Positions 31,559 to 39,548 are shown, numbered from the stretch's first letter. The stretch is 51,897 bases of DNA from Bacteroidales bacterium (GCA_016285355.1 JAEEQP010000026.1:1-51897), one strand, 5' to 3'. Translations and numbers: made by a program. Notes: generated by a model from the sequence alone, not told the origin.

Positions 31559-32644
31559 ATGAAGAAAAACATTTTATTCCTACTCGCGACGATGCTCCTC
31601 ATGACCGCCTGCAACCAACAGAAAACCTTTAACGTCAACATCAGTTTGGCCAACGGTAACGACAAGACCGTCTACCTGCAAAAGTATGTCGACAACGCTC
31701 CTGTCACCATTGACTCGGCTGTCATCAAGGACGAAAAAGCCATCCTGACCGCTCCAACGGACAATCCGCAAATTCTTTATTCTCTGAAAGTGAAGGGAAT
31801 GCGCGGCTCCATGCCTTTCTTTGCCGACAACCAGGATGTCACCTTTGTGGGCGACATGAACAACCCCCAAGCCGTGGAAATCATGGCTTCGGAGACCCAA
31901 GCCGAATTAGATGCCTACAATGACCAATTGAAGGCATTTGACGTGCAAATCCGCGACCTTTATGCCGTCATGCAACAAGCCTTCTCCGACAACGACTCCA
32001 TCAAGATGGACTCGCTCAACAAGGTCGGAACCGCGTTGATGGAACAACAGGACAGTTTCCGCGACGACTACATCAAGGCCCATCCTGAGAGCTTCGTCAC
32101 CCATTACATTCTTGATGGCGTGAAGCAAGACTATCCCCTTGACCAACTGAAGGACTTGATGGCAGGTTTCACCACCGAATCCATCTATCGCGACCATCTT
32201 AACGAATATGTCGCCAAACAGGAACGCCTTGAAGTGGGTCAGCCTTTCATTGATTTCACTCTGCAAACCAAAGACGGTGAGAATGTTACCCTTTCCGAAA
32301 GAATCGGTCAAAACAAGCTCACTTTGGTTGACTTTTGGGCTTCGTGGTGCGGTCCGTGCCGCAAGGAAAACCCTGTCGTGAAGGCCGCTTACGAGCAATT
32401 CCACGAACTCGGTTTTGATGTTGTTGGTGTCAGTGTCGACCAAGACGAAGCCGCTTGGCTGAAAGCCGTCGAGGACGACCAACTGCCTTGGACGCAGGTG
32501 CGCGACAGCGAAAACAAAGCCAGCGAACTTTACATGATTTATTATATTCCGTCCAACTTCCTCTTCGACCAGAACGGCACCATGGTAGCGAAAGGCTTGA
32601 GAGGAGAAGACTTGACGACGAAATTAGCTGAACTTTTACAATAA
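31559..32644 (+). CDS. TlpA-like thiol-disulfide lipoprotein with DUF4369 domain (CGPC)
   Basis: A 361-residue lipoprotein (FLLATMLLMTAC|N, Cys18) anchored in the periplasm. Residues ~22-120 form a DUF4369-like beta domain (FNVNISLANGNDKTVYLQKYVDNAPVTIDSAVI). A helical linker follows (~120-225), and the C-terminal thioredoxin domain of the AhpC/TSA-TlpA type (~230-361) has VDFWASWCGPCRKENP with C264-G-P-C267 and the cis-proline region YYIPSNFLF. It likely reduces or rearranges periplasmic disulfides. The gene at 32738 is a paralogue with the same layout but a different active site. It sits directly after mreD, possibly by read-through, with an inverted repeat beyond its stop. Confidence 0.9.
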   Translation: MKKNILFLLATMLLMTACNQQKTFNVNISLANGNDKTVYLQKYVDNAPVTIDSAVIKDEKAILTAPTDNPQILYSLKVKGMRGSMPFFADNQDVTFVGDMNNPQAVEIMASETQAELDAYNDQLKAFDVQIRDLYAVMQQAFSDNDSIKMDSLNKVGTALMEQQDSFRDDYIKAHPESFVTHYILDGVKQDYPLDQLKDLMAGFTTESIYRDHLNEYVAKQERLEVGQPFIDFTLQTKDGENVTLSERIGQNKLTLVDFWASWCGPCRKENPVVKAAYEQFHELGFDVVGVSVDQDEAAWLKAVEDDQLPWTQVRDSENKASELYMIYYIPSNFLFDQNGTMVAKGLRGEDLTTKLAELLQ

Positions 32645-32654
32645 ACATCGGCCC

Positions 32655-32712
32655 TTCGACAGGCTCAGGGACCTTAGCTTATTAAAGGCAAAGGGTCGTT
32701 GAGCCTGTCGAA
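32655..32712. repeat. TTCGACA-n-GCTCA inverted repeat, copy 2
   Basis: Arms 32655-32675 and 32691-32712 (TTCGACAGGCTCAGGGACC against GGTCGTTGAGCCTGTCGAA) lie between the two TlpA paralogues. Same family as 5397-5456 and 42242-42299. Confidence 0.85.
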
Positions 32713-32737
32713 ACGCCCATACCTAAATAATTACGTT

Positions 32738-33784
32738 ATGAAAACAAGATATTTAGTTTTTACTGCAATGGCTATCCTATTGGCTGCCTGCACTTCTAAG
32801 CCAAAGACCGAGACCTTTAAGGTCAACGTGAACCTCGCCAATGCCGATGGAAAAACCGTCTACCTGCAAAAAGACGGACAGGTGTTGGATTCAGCCGTCA
32901 TCGAGAACTGGGATGCCGTGTTCAACACGCCGGTTTGCGACGACAACGAGATGTACGGCATCATGTTGAAAGGCTGGCGTCGTCCTTTCTCTTTCTTCAC
33001 CGACAACACCGACGTGACCCTTGAAGGCGATGCACAAAACCCGAACAACATCATGGTGAAAGGCTCTGAATCTCAGGCTCGTCTTGATGCCTTCACGCAA
33101 AGCTACAACGACCTTGAAGCCAAGTTGGAAGCCGACAGCACCGCCCAAGCTGATGCCGACGAAATCCTGAAAATGCACTGCTTCGACTTCGTTTGGGAAA
33201 ATCCTACTGACCCTGTGGCGCATTATGTGATGTACCGTTACAAGTGGGCTTTCGGTCCCTGCGAGCTGCGCACGATGATTGACAACATCCACCATGCCGA
33301 CAGCACGCTCAGCACTTCCAACCTGAAATTGGCTGAGGAATACGTGGAAAAGCAGGAGCGTGTGCAAGCAGGTCAACCCATCATCGACTTCACCCAAAAC
33401 GATGTCAATGGCAACCCAGTAACCCTGAGCCAACTCGCCCAAGGCAAGCTTTTGTTGATCGACTTCTGGGCTTCCTGGTGCCCCGACTGCCGCAAAGCCA
33501 ACCCTGATGTGGTGGCCGCCTACCAGAAGTTCCACGACCAAGGCTTTGATGTGTTGGGTGTCTCCTTCGACACCAACAAGGAAGCTTGGCTTGCCGCCAT
33601 CGAAAAGGACGGCTTGACCTGGACCCACGTTTCCGACCTGCAAGGCTGGAGCAATGCCGCTGGGGCTTTGTATGCCATTGCTTTCATCCCGCAAAATGCT
33701 CTTATTAAGGATGGGATGATTGTCGCACGCAACCTTGAAGGTGAGGCTTTGATGGAGGAAGTGGAGAGGCAGCTACAGCCGTAA
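32738..33784 (+). CDS. TlpA-like lipoprotein with DUF4369 domain, CPDC active site
   Basis: A 348-residue lipoprotein (FTAMAILLAAC|T, Cys17) with the same plan as its upstream neighbour: DUF4369-like domain (FKVNVNLANADGKTVYLQKDGQVLDSAVI), helical linker and C-terminal thioredoxin domain. The active site here is WASWCPDCRKANP (C248-P-D-C251) instead of CGPC, and the cis-proline loop is FIPQNALI. Changing the two central residues of CxxC normally alters redox potential, so the pair may be specialised, for example reductant versus isomerase or oxidant. The start is ATG 32738 because it begins the signal peptide; the upstream in-frame ATG lies inside the inverted repeat region. Confidence 0.9.
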   Translation: MKTRYLVFTAMAILLAACTSKPKTETFKVNVNLANADGKTVYLQKDGQVLDSAVIENWDAVFNTPVCDDNEMYGIMLKGWRRPFSFFTDNTDVTLEGDAQNPNNIMVKGSESQARLDAFTQSYNDLEAKLEADSTAQADADEILKMHCFDFVWENPTDPVAHYVMYRYKWAFGPCELRTMIDNIHHADSTLSTSNLKLAEEYVEKQERVQAGQPIIDFTQNDVNGNPVTLSQLAQGKLLLIDFWASWCPDCRKANPDVVAAYQKFHDQGFDVLGVSFDTNKEAWLAAIEKDGLTWTHVSDLQGWSNAAGALYAIAFIPQNALIKDGMIVARNLEGEALMEEVERQLQP

Positions 33785-33791
33785 TCTCTTA

Positions 33792-34646
33792 TTATTCTTG
33801 AAGCGCTTTTACGCTATCAAGCTGTTTTTTATAGACTTCTAAAGTATTAAGGCTTTCCGGCTTAAGATACGGAGTGTAGAAATCGTCACTGACAGGCGCT
33901 TGCTCTTCGATGACGATTTCTTTATGGTATTCCTCCATAAACTCCTCCAATTCTTTCCTGGAAATACCTATCACGCTCATATTCTGCTTGTTGACATAGC
34001 GCATGTATTCAGCCTGAAAATGCAACCAGCAGATCCAATTGTGCTTCATTGCCATCGCTTGGCGAACATTGGTGTTTCGCAACCATTTTGTGCAAGTATA
34101 TTTTCCAGGATATTGCTCGGGGTCTCCGCTGATATCATCGAAGAGTTTCTCCTCTTCTTTCACCCTGTCGTTCCAGTAATCCTCAATGCTGTGCATTCTA
34201 GTAAAACAGTCACCAACATTATTTATAAACTGGAAATTACCCAAGTTTTTCCATGTTTCAAGATTGTTGGAAAAAATGTTTTCAGCGGCTTTGTCGAACG
34301 AGACGAAGCTGTTGCTCACGGCATCAATCACCAATTCTTCCAACATTGCTTTTGGCAGTAGTTCCAGTTCATCGACAGGCACACTGAGGAGCCATACGCA
34401 AAGCGAGTCGCAACGCTGTTGTCGTTTAACAATCTCTTCGATGCCGTTAGCAAAGTCCTCTATGGTGCCCATCACCATAAGCGCCGACAGCCTGCGGTCG
34501 TTGGCTCGCTCTCTGAACTCAAGCGCCATACTCGCACCAATGGTAAGTACCAAAGAGATGGTGGTACCGATGATAATCATACCTATCTGTTTCCAAAAAC
34601 CGGCGTGTTTTTTCACTTCAATGCTTTGCGGTAACTCTATTTTCAT
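33792..34646 (-). CDS. Single-pass membrane protein of unknown function (paralogue of 1450-2187)
   Basis: A 284-residue protein with a ~20-residue cytosolic start, one membrane helix at about 20-42 (IGMIIIGTTISLVLTIGASMA) and a long, soluble, helix-rich part. It shares with the 245-residue protein at 1450-2187 the TTIS(I/L)VLT helix, the block ENIFSNNLETWKNLGNFQFINNVGDCF (~125-150) and the following charged helix. The N-terminal SIEVKKHAGFWKQ and the C-terminal ~60 residues (EEYHKEIVIEEQAPVSDDFYTPYLKPES) are its own. It is not a family I can name. It is convergent with the TlpA gene, 7 bp apart, and has its own excellent promoter (34677-34708), so it is monocistronic. Confidence 0.7.
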   Translation of the reverse strand: MKIELPQSIEVKKHAGFWKQIGMIIIGTTISLVLTIGASMALEFRERANDRRLSALMVMGTIEDFANGIEEIVKRQQRCDSLCVWLLSVPVDELELLPKAMLEELVIDAVSNSFVSFDKAAENIFSNNLETWKNLGNFQFINNVGDCFTRMHSIEDYWNDRVKEEEKLFDDISGDPEQYPGKYTCTKWLRNTNVRQAMAMKHNWICWLHFQAEYMRYVNKQNMSVIGISRKELEEFMEEYHKEIVIEEQAPVSDDFYTPYLKPESLNTLEVYKKQLDSVKALQE

Positions 34647-35385
34647 GTTTTTCGGATGTCTTGCTGTTTATGGGCGCAAAAATACAACTATTTTGCCCAT
34701 GCTACAAACGATGGGTTAAGTTTACTTCCGTTTTTTGATTTCACCTTTAAGCCTAATTAGTCTAATCATCGCTTCGTATCTACTCATTATTTTGCCCTTA
34801 GTTCCGCACTTTTGTTTGGGAGGCAAAGTGTAAAGCTTTCCTCTTCTCTCGGCGATGCTGGTTTCGCTGTAGCACTGTTATTCAGCCAGAATACTGCAAA
34901 AACATCCTATTTTGGCTGAATAAAAAATTTAATCCAGCCAGAAGAGAGTAAATTCCCATCCTCTTTCTCCACATTCCACAATCATTTTTCCTGTGGAAAA
35001 CTTGTTTTTCATACGGAGATTGTAAAAATTCTCCGTTAAAACGACATAGATTCTATTTCTTCCAAACAGGCAAATTCTGCCAATCCAACGGGAATCATAG
35101 GCGATCAATCTTTTCGTCAACAGTGAGTGGTTTTTTCGTGTATTGCATGGGGCGGGTTCTTTATAAAAATCGAAGACCCCCCTGGTGCGCTGAACTAATG
35201 GGAAGCGAGGGGAGTCATATTGAGCGCAAAAATACACATAAAAACGATACGGACAACGATAAATGACAAAAATTTGGCATCTCTATAAATATTACGTATC
35301 GCGGTTGGCATAAGTGGCCTTGATAGTTTCACCTTTTTGTTTAAAACATGTATTGGGTGAACAAACCATTTAATAAGAAAAACAC
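34647..35385. other. 740-bp intergenic region without a supported gene
   Basis: AT-rich sequence between divergent genes. It holds the leftward promoter (34677-34708) and an inverted repeat with 11-bp perfect arms TTATTCAGCCA (34878-34888) and TGGCTGAATAA (34913-34923). Short GC-rich islets near 35150-35215 look like remains of another element. A minus-strand frame (35237-34929, 102 codons) is open, but it has no recognisable domain, no promoter and a composition unlike a normal protein, so I do not call it a gene. The stretch has the look of eroded mobile or repeat DNA. Confidence 0.5.
34677..34708 (-). promoter_or_regulatory. Promoter for the 34646 membrane-protein gene
   Basis: On the minus strand TTTG (34705-34708), exactly 20 bp, then TATTTTTG (34677-34684): a full Bacteroidota -33/-7 promoter 31 bp upstream of the ATG. 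Confidence 0.75.
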
Positions 35386-35393
35386 TATTTTTG
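35386..35393 (+). promoter_or_regulatory. -7 element for the WYL regulator gene
   Basis: TATTTTTG (TAnnTTTG), 17 bp before the ATG at 35411. Confidence 0.6.
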
Positions 35394-35410
35394 CCCAAAA
35401 CTAATCAAAG

Positions 35411-36322
35411 ATGATAGTAGATAAAATCAGGCGTTATGTATGGTTGCTCGACACCATCTATCGTGCTGGCGAAAACGGCATTACTTTCAACGAAATCAAC
35501 GATAAATGGCAACGTTACGATTTGCTGTCAGAGGGGAAACTTTATCCCAAAAGGACTTTTGAGCAACACAAAGAAGAAATCCAAGAAACTTTCAACATCG
35601 AAATCAGTTGCGACAGAAAGACCAATAGGTATTATATCGGCGACAGGGAAGAATTGAAAAATCAAAACCATATTTTGAAATGGTTAGTAGAGACTTTCAA
35701 TCTGAACAACATCATCGGCCAAAGTAAAAGCCTTCAAAACAGAATTGGTATAGAGGACATTCCTGCTGGTCAAGACTACCTTATCGACATCATCGACCTG
35801 ATGAACAACAATTGCACTTTCAACATGGAATATCAGAAATTCTATGCCGATGAAAAGAAGCTGTATCGCAACATGGAGCCATACGGTGTGCAGATTTTCC
35901 AGCGCCGTTGGTATGTGCTGGCCAGAAACCCCGAAAACGACACGCTTCACACCTATTCCCTCGACCGTATCATCAGCTTAAAGAAGAACGAAAGCACCTT
36001 CAAAATGCCAAAGCACTTTTCTATCAGCGATTTCTTCAGCGATTGTTTTGGCATCATCAAGGATGCGACCCCAAAACAGCATGTCATATTAAAGGCTAAT
36101 GCTTTCCAAACGAAATACTTGAAAACATTACCCCTCCACTCATCGCAGGAAATTGTTTCGGAAGATGAAAACTTTACCTTGTTTTCCTACTACATCCGCC
36201 CGACATTCGACTTCAAGCAGAAGATTCTTTCCTATATGGAAAACGTGGAAATAATAGAACCTCAATCATTCCGTGATGAAATCATCAGGGAGATTGAGGT
36301 TATGAGGGAGACCTATAAATAA
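35411..36322 (+). CDS. WYL-domain transcriptional regulator
   Basis: A 303-residue protein with an N-terminal winged-HTH-like part (~1-75: RYVWLLDTIYRAGENGITFNEINDKW, YPKRTFEQHKEEIQETFNIEISCDRK). The WYL domain at about 130-225 has YRNMEPYGVQIFQRRWYVLARNPENDTLHTYSLDRIISL, where RWYVLA is the WYL motif and LDRI its usual partner. A C-terminal WCX-like extension follows. WYL proteins sense nucleotides or nucleic acid and often control defence or DNA-damage genes; in Bacteroidota they are often found in accessory islands. It converges on the UDG-like gene with a 10-bp overlap of coding ends, so mutual transcript interference is likely. Confidence 0.82.
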   Translation: MIVDKIRRYVWLLDTIYRAGENGITFNEINDKWQRYDLLSEGKLYPKRTFEQHKEEIQETFNIEISCDRKTNRYYIGDREELKNQNHILKWLVETFNLNNIIGQSKSLQNRIGIEDIPAGQDYLIDIIDLMNNNCTFNMEYQKFYADEKKLYRNMEPYGVQIFQRRWYVLARNPENDTLHTYSLDRIISLKKNESTFKMPKHFSISDFFSDCFGIIKDATPKQHVILKANAFQTKYLKTLPLHSSQEIVSEDENFTLFSYYIRPTFDFKQKILSYMENVEIIEPQSFRDEIIREIEVMRETYK

Positions 36323-37056
36323 CCGTATTGGCGTAAATGCTCGTTGATTACATTTGCCATTTCATCTAACAAACCTTTGTCTGCTCTACTGAGTTGCCAT
36401 GTATGAATAACCAGTTTTGTAGGATCATGGGGATTGTGATGCGTGGCAAACCACATTTTTCCATTCTTATGCCATCCTTTTGGAACACCTTGCTCATTTG
36501 GCTCTTCATCGAACACCACATTAAAAGTGTCATTGATTTGGAGCAATCCTTTTTCTTTACGATTTACGAGATATGGTCCGCATGCCAAGACAATTACAGG
36601 GAAAGACTGAATAAATTCTGATCGTTTGAAAAATTCAAGCCTTTGGGCAATTCTTTCATGAAGTTGATCCCTTTTTTCTTTCCTTTTGGATTTGTCTTCT
36701 CCTTCTATTCGACTTGATGGTTTCGCCTCATTATTGAGCTCTGTCGTAAAAGCAAATTCTTCAAAATCTTTTATTTTTGACCTTTTTGTTTCACGGCCAA
36801 TAGATTTATCGACTAGCTTTTGGTAATAATACCAAGTTTTTGATTTGTTATCAACTACCCATGTGGTACGTTCTTTACAATACCTATAGTTGTCACTTAG
36901 ATAACTATTCCAATCTTCTTCATTAATAATCGGTTTAGGAGAATAATGTTCCTGCCCAACCAGAAGAATGTTGGCATTAGGGTTGCCTGCACCACATATT
37001 TGTTTGGCTTTCCTGCAATCTTCTATAAACTTTTCGAATAATTCTTTCCTTTCCAT
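36313..37056 (-). CDS. Uracil-DNA-glycosylase-superfamily-like protein
   Basis: A 247-residue cytosolic protein. Near the N-terminus CGAGNPNANILLVGQEHYSP (~19-38) resembles motif 1 of family 4/5 uracil-DNA glycosylases (GxGNPxAxIxxVGExPG), though the GEAPG part reads GQEHYSP. Later FPVIVLACGPYLVNRK fits the central strand, and MWFATHHNPHDP (~211-222) could be the equivalent of the HPS-containing motif 2. The catalytic residues of true UDGs are not conserved, so it may be a binding or signalling relative instead. A lysine-rich insert (EGEDKSKRKEKRDQ) lies at ~137-150. The start is ATG 37056, 25 bp past a -7 element; longer in-frame starts cross that element. Confidence 0.5.
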   Translation of the reverse strand: MERKELFEKFIEDCRKAKQICGAGNPNANILLVGQEHYSPKPIINEEDWNSYLSDNYRYCKERTTWVVDNKSKTWYYYQKLVDKSIGRETKRSKIKDFEEFAFTTELNNEAKPSSRIEGEDKSKRKEKRDQLHERIAQRLEFFKRSEFIQSFPVIVLACGPYLVNRKEKGLLQINDTFNVVFDEEPNEQGVPKGWHKNGKMWFATHHNPHDPTKLVIHTWQLSRADKGLLDEMANVINEHLRQYGYL

Positions 37057-37081
37057 AACAATAATAAATTTGTTCAAAGCG

Positions 37082-37089
37082 CAAAGATA
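37082..37089 (-). promoter_or_regulatory. -7 element for the UDG-like gene
   Basis: CAAAGATA reads TATCTTTG on the minus strand, 25 bp upstream of the ATG at 37056. Confidence 0.6.
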
Positions 37090-37161
37090 CAAACCAATAG
37101 TGCAAAAACAATGCATAAGCTATAAAAAACACTTCCACATTCCTTTTGCGGAAGTCTATTT

Positions 37162-37169
37162 TATTTTTG
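37162..37169 (+). promoter_or_regulatory. -7 element for the 37194 gene
   Basis: TATTTTTG, 24 bp before the ATG at 37194. It is divergent from the element at 37082-37089, leaving a ~70-bp shared regulatory region. Confidence 0.6.
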
Positions 37170-37193
37170 CCTCGTAATCAACCCGAATTTATC

Positions 37194-38183
37194 ATGGATA
37201 TCACAGAATACATCATTACCAATGCTGAAGGAAGCATTGATATAATAAAGCATCTAATCAATTCATTGCCAACAGACCAACTGATTGAATTGAGAGATAA
37301 CACAACCAACGATGAATTGTGGTATTACATCAATAAACAAATCAATCCTCAACCAGCGCATGAAAAAACCAAGAAAATAAATCCTCCACTTCAGCAACTT
37401 ATCGACACATTCAACCATAGTAAAGGCAAACAATTGAATGAAGCGCGTAGGGAGCTGCAAAAGCGCTTTGATGGTCAGTCGTTTTCCGACCAAGAGCTAA
37501 TCATTAATACCTTTATGAAAAAGGGGCTGAAAACAGATGTCGTATGGTGCTCCAAATATTTGATTGAGGAATACGCCGACACCATTACATTTCAAGATGA
37601 AACCTTCGAGGTTGTCGGTAATCTATTATGGAAGGATGAGTATCTGGATGTGGTGAAATCCTATTGGGAGCATGATATGTCTAATTACAAGCTATTGAAA
37701 GTCGTCATCCAATTCGATTCTCCTGAGTATCTGAAAGATAAGATACTATTCATCGAGAACGAATGCGACGGAGTTATCGACAATTTGGCATATTCATGTT
37801 TGCTTTTGAAAGTTTGCGAAGACAAAAGCTATCCTCTTCCGAAAAGCCGATTAACTCCTTTCCAATATGCTTATATCTCAGCCAAAACTGACCGTCCAAT
37901 TTCAGAAGAAGAGGCTAAAACTGCTCTGGTTTGGGCTGCTAATAAAGAACCTTTTTGGCCTTCTCATTTTGAGCGCAATCTCCAAGGCCAACTCGTTTTC
38001 CGAGATTACAAATATAGTACTCTCGGCCTTGCCCTTTGGTCACTATCAAAGCTTGGCCACCATTCAGTCATCATCTCATTCAACGAGTGGATAAAAGCGG
38101 TTATTTATGCCTTGGAGATGGTAAAATATTTGGATGCCTCAACAATTAGCAAAATCATCCAAGAGAAGTTAGTCGAATTGTAA
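37194..38183 (+). CDS. Unknown helical protein
   Basis: A 329-residue cytosolic protein without signal peptide or membrane helix. It is predicted to be mainly alpha-helical with repeated helix pairs, HEAT/ARM-like in feel (for example DEYLDVVKSYWEHDMSNYKLLKVVIQF and DGVIDNLAYSCLLLKVCEDK). I recognise no family and no catalytic motif. The ATG at 37194 (MDITEYIITNAEGS) is chosen because the -7 element lies just upstream; an earlier in-frame ATG overlaps that element. It is AT-rich like its neighbours and divergent from the UDG-like gene, so it belongs to the same accessory block. Confidence 0.55.
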   Translation: MDITEYIITNAEGSIDIIKHLINSLPTDQLIELRDNTTNDELWYYINKQINPQPAHEKTKKINPPLQQLIDTFNHSKGKQLNEARRELQKRFDGQSFSDQELIINTFMKKGLKTDVVWCSKYLIEEYADTITFQDETFEVVGNLLWKDEYLDVVKSYWEHDMSNYKLLKVVIQFDSPEYLKDKILFIENECDGVIDNLAYSCLLLKVCEDKSYPLPKSRLTPFQYAYISAKTDRPISEEEAKTALVWAANKEPFWPSHFERNLQGQLVFRDYKYSTLGLALWSLSKLGHHSVIISFNEWIKAVIYALEMVKYLDASTISKIIQEKLVEL

Positions 38184-38294
38184 AAAAACAATAATACGCT
38201 ATGGTATATTTAGCTTTTCAAATTATATCATACGGAATTTGAGCAAGAGGAATAGTTTTTGTTGTTGTAATCCGTAATTTCAAACCATCATGTC

Positions 38295-38555
38295 ATGAAA
38301 AAAACACGCATATACTTATTATTGGCTGTCTTTACGGTTATCGGCTTCGCCCTTGGATTGGCTTTTGAGGGCATTGTGGGAAAGGCCTACGCTAAGACGG
38401 AAACACCCGACAAATTCGTCCTTCCTGAAGGTGTGGCTTTTGAGAACGAGGCCGTTGGTTCGGCTCGAAGTGCCGATTACGAAATCGTCAGCATCTATGG
38501 CCGCAAGTACATTATCTTCAGTTCTGGCGGCGATATTGAAGTGTTGGAGTATTGA
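38295..38555 (+). CDS. Small membrane-anchored or exported protein
   Basis: An 86-residue protein. Residues 5-27 are a hydrophobic helix (IYLLLAVFTVIGFALGLAFEG) that could be an uncleaved anchor or a signal peptide ending near KAYA|K. The rest (FVLPEGVAFENEAVGSARSADYEIVSIYGRKYIIFSSGGDIEVLEY) looks like a small beta-rich periplasmic domain. It is not recognised. A REP-like hairpin starts 14 bp after the stop. No -7 element is evident; it might be transcribed with the 37194 gene, 111 bp upstream. Confidence 0.55.
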   Translation: MKKTRIYLLLAVFTVIGFALGLAFEGIVGKAYAKTETPDKFVLPEGVAFENEAVGSARSADYEIVSIYGRKYIIFSSGGDIEVLEY

Positions 38556-38569
38556 AGAAATTTTCCCCC

Positions 38570-38624
38570 AGTTCGGCTGAATTTGCAATTCAGCCGTGTA
38601 AGAATATAAGGATTTATAATCCGA
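38570..38624 (-). repeat. Inverted partial copy of the RAYT right end
   Basis: A perfect 21-bp palindrome GGCTGAATT-GCA-type (38575-38595), then AGAATATAAGGATTTATAATCC, aligns with the reverse complement of the RAYT element's right end (21833-21882). Compared with that copy the stem has changed on both sides at matching positions, keeping the hairpin intact. Confidence 0.75.
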
Positions 38625-38722
38625 TATTACATCAAGTAAAATGTTCGTTCCGCATTACAAACGCTGATATTCAATACGTTCTAATGGCAAATCCGAACGA
38701 CCAGAAGATTTTTTGGAACGAG

Positions 38723-39544
38723 TTAATAAAGGATTTTGACCTTTATGTTGCTCTCAGAGGCCGCCCAAGCCACAAACGGCGGATTAGGATAATCTTTCTT
38801 GCTGTATTCCAAGGGCATTCCATCGCTGATGCGGAGCACCTTGCCACCTGCGGCGCGGAGAATGGCATCGGCGGCGGCGGTGTCCCATTCTTTGGTTTTG
38901 CTGTAACAGACATAGACATCGGCACTGCCTTCGGCCAATCGGGCAAACTTCAGGCTGCTACCCTGCGTGTCGATGACGAGGTCGGGATGGGCGGGGCGCA
39001 ATACCTTATTAATATATTCATCCACCTCGGGCGTGCGGTGGGATCGGCTGACTAAAACCGTGAACGGACGTGGGACTGAGGACGTGGGACTGAGGATGTG
39101 GGACTGAGGACTAAGGACTGAAGACTTTTTGTCCTCCGTTTTATGTCCTCTGTCCTTCGTCCAATGTCCTCCGTCTGCATACCAAATCGTATCCATCACT
39201 GGCGCATAAATCACACCTAAAACAGGTTGCTTGTCGTCAATCAGCGCGATGTTGACTGTAAATTCGCCGTTGCGATTCACAAATTCAACCGTGCCATCCA
39301 AGGGGTCGACGAGCCAATAACGTTTGAATTGTGAGCGGTCGGGCGGCAGGTCTTCCTCACTGACGAAAGGCAAACCTGTGGGTTTCAAGATTTCCTTGAT
39401 GATGTTGCTGGCACGTAAATCGGCCTGTGTGACAGGAGAATTGTCGTCCTTGGTGTAGACCTCAAAAGGCTGTGCATACACTTCCATGATGGCTTTTCCA
39501 GCTTCAAGTGCTGCGTGTTGGGCTAATTTCAGTAGTTGTTCCAT
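38723..39544 (-). CDS. cysQ: 3'(2'),5'-bisphosphate nucleotidase CysQ
   Basis: A 273-residue member of the inositol-monophosphatase-like family that dephosphorylates PAP from sulfate assimilation. Motifs: SPVTQADLRASNII (~36-49), FVSEEDLPPDR (metal-binding Glu, ~60), YWLVDPLDGTVEFVNRNGEFTVNIALI (~76-102, the DPLDGT signature), SRSHRTPEVDEYI, and WDTAAADAILRAAGGKV (~225, the WDxAA signature). Residues about 126-160 (HWTKDRGHKTEDKK and SSVLSPQSHILSPTSS) are an extra loop translated from a word-repeat hairpin. The active-site motifs are untouched, so the enzyme may tolerate it. The start ATG lies 4 bp from the -7 box, pointing to a leaderless mRNA. Confidence 0.92.
   Translation of the reverse strand: MEQLLKLAQHAALEAGKAIMEVYAQPFEVYTKDDNSPVTQADLRASNIIKEILKPTGLPFVSEEDLPPDRSQFKRYWLVDPLDGTVEFVNRNGEFTVNIALIDDKQPVLGVIYAPVMDTIWYADGGHWTKDRGHKTEDKKSSVLSPQSHILSPTSSVPRPFTVLVSRSHRTPEVDEYINKVLRPAHPDLVIDTQGSSLKFARLAEGSADVYVCYSKTKEWDTAAADAILRAAGGKVLRISDGMPLEYSKKDYPNPPFVAWAASESNIKVKILY
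39065..39174. repeat. GGGACTGAGGAC/GTCCTCCGT word-repeat hairpin inside cysQ
   Basis: The left half repeats GTGGGACTGAGGAC-like units four times (39069-39125). After a T5 spacer the right half repeats GTCCTC(C/T)GT-like units four times. The halves are complementary in words, giving a long imperfect hairpin of ~110 bp. It is a multiple of three and stop-free in the cysQ frame. Confidence 0.8.
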
Positions 39545-39548
39545 GTCG

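Noticed and set aside
34929..35237. 102-codon open frame on the minus strand as a gene
   Set aside because: It has no recognisable domain, no -7 element at a useful distance and unusual composition, and it lies in a region that looks like eroded repeat DNA.
36313..37056. True uracil-DNA glycosylase
   Set aside because: Only the general UDG-like pattern is present. The GEAPG and HPS catalytic segments are replaced, so an enzymatic call is not justified.
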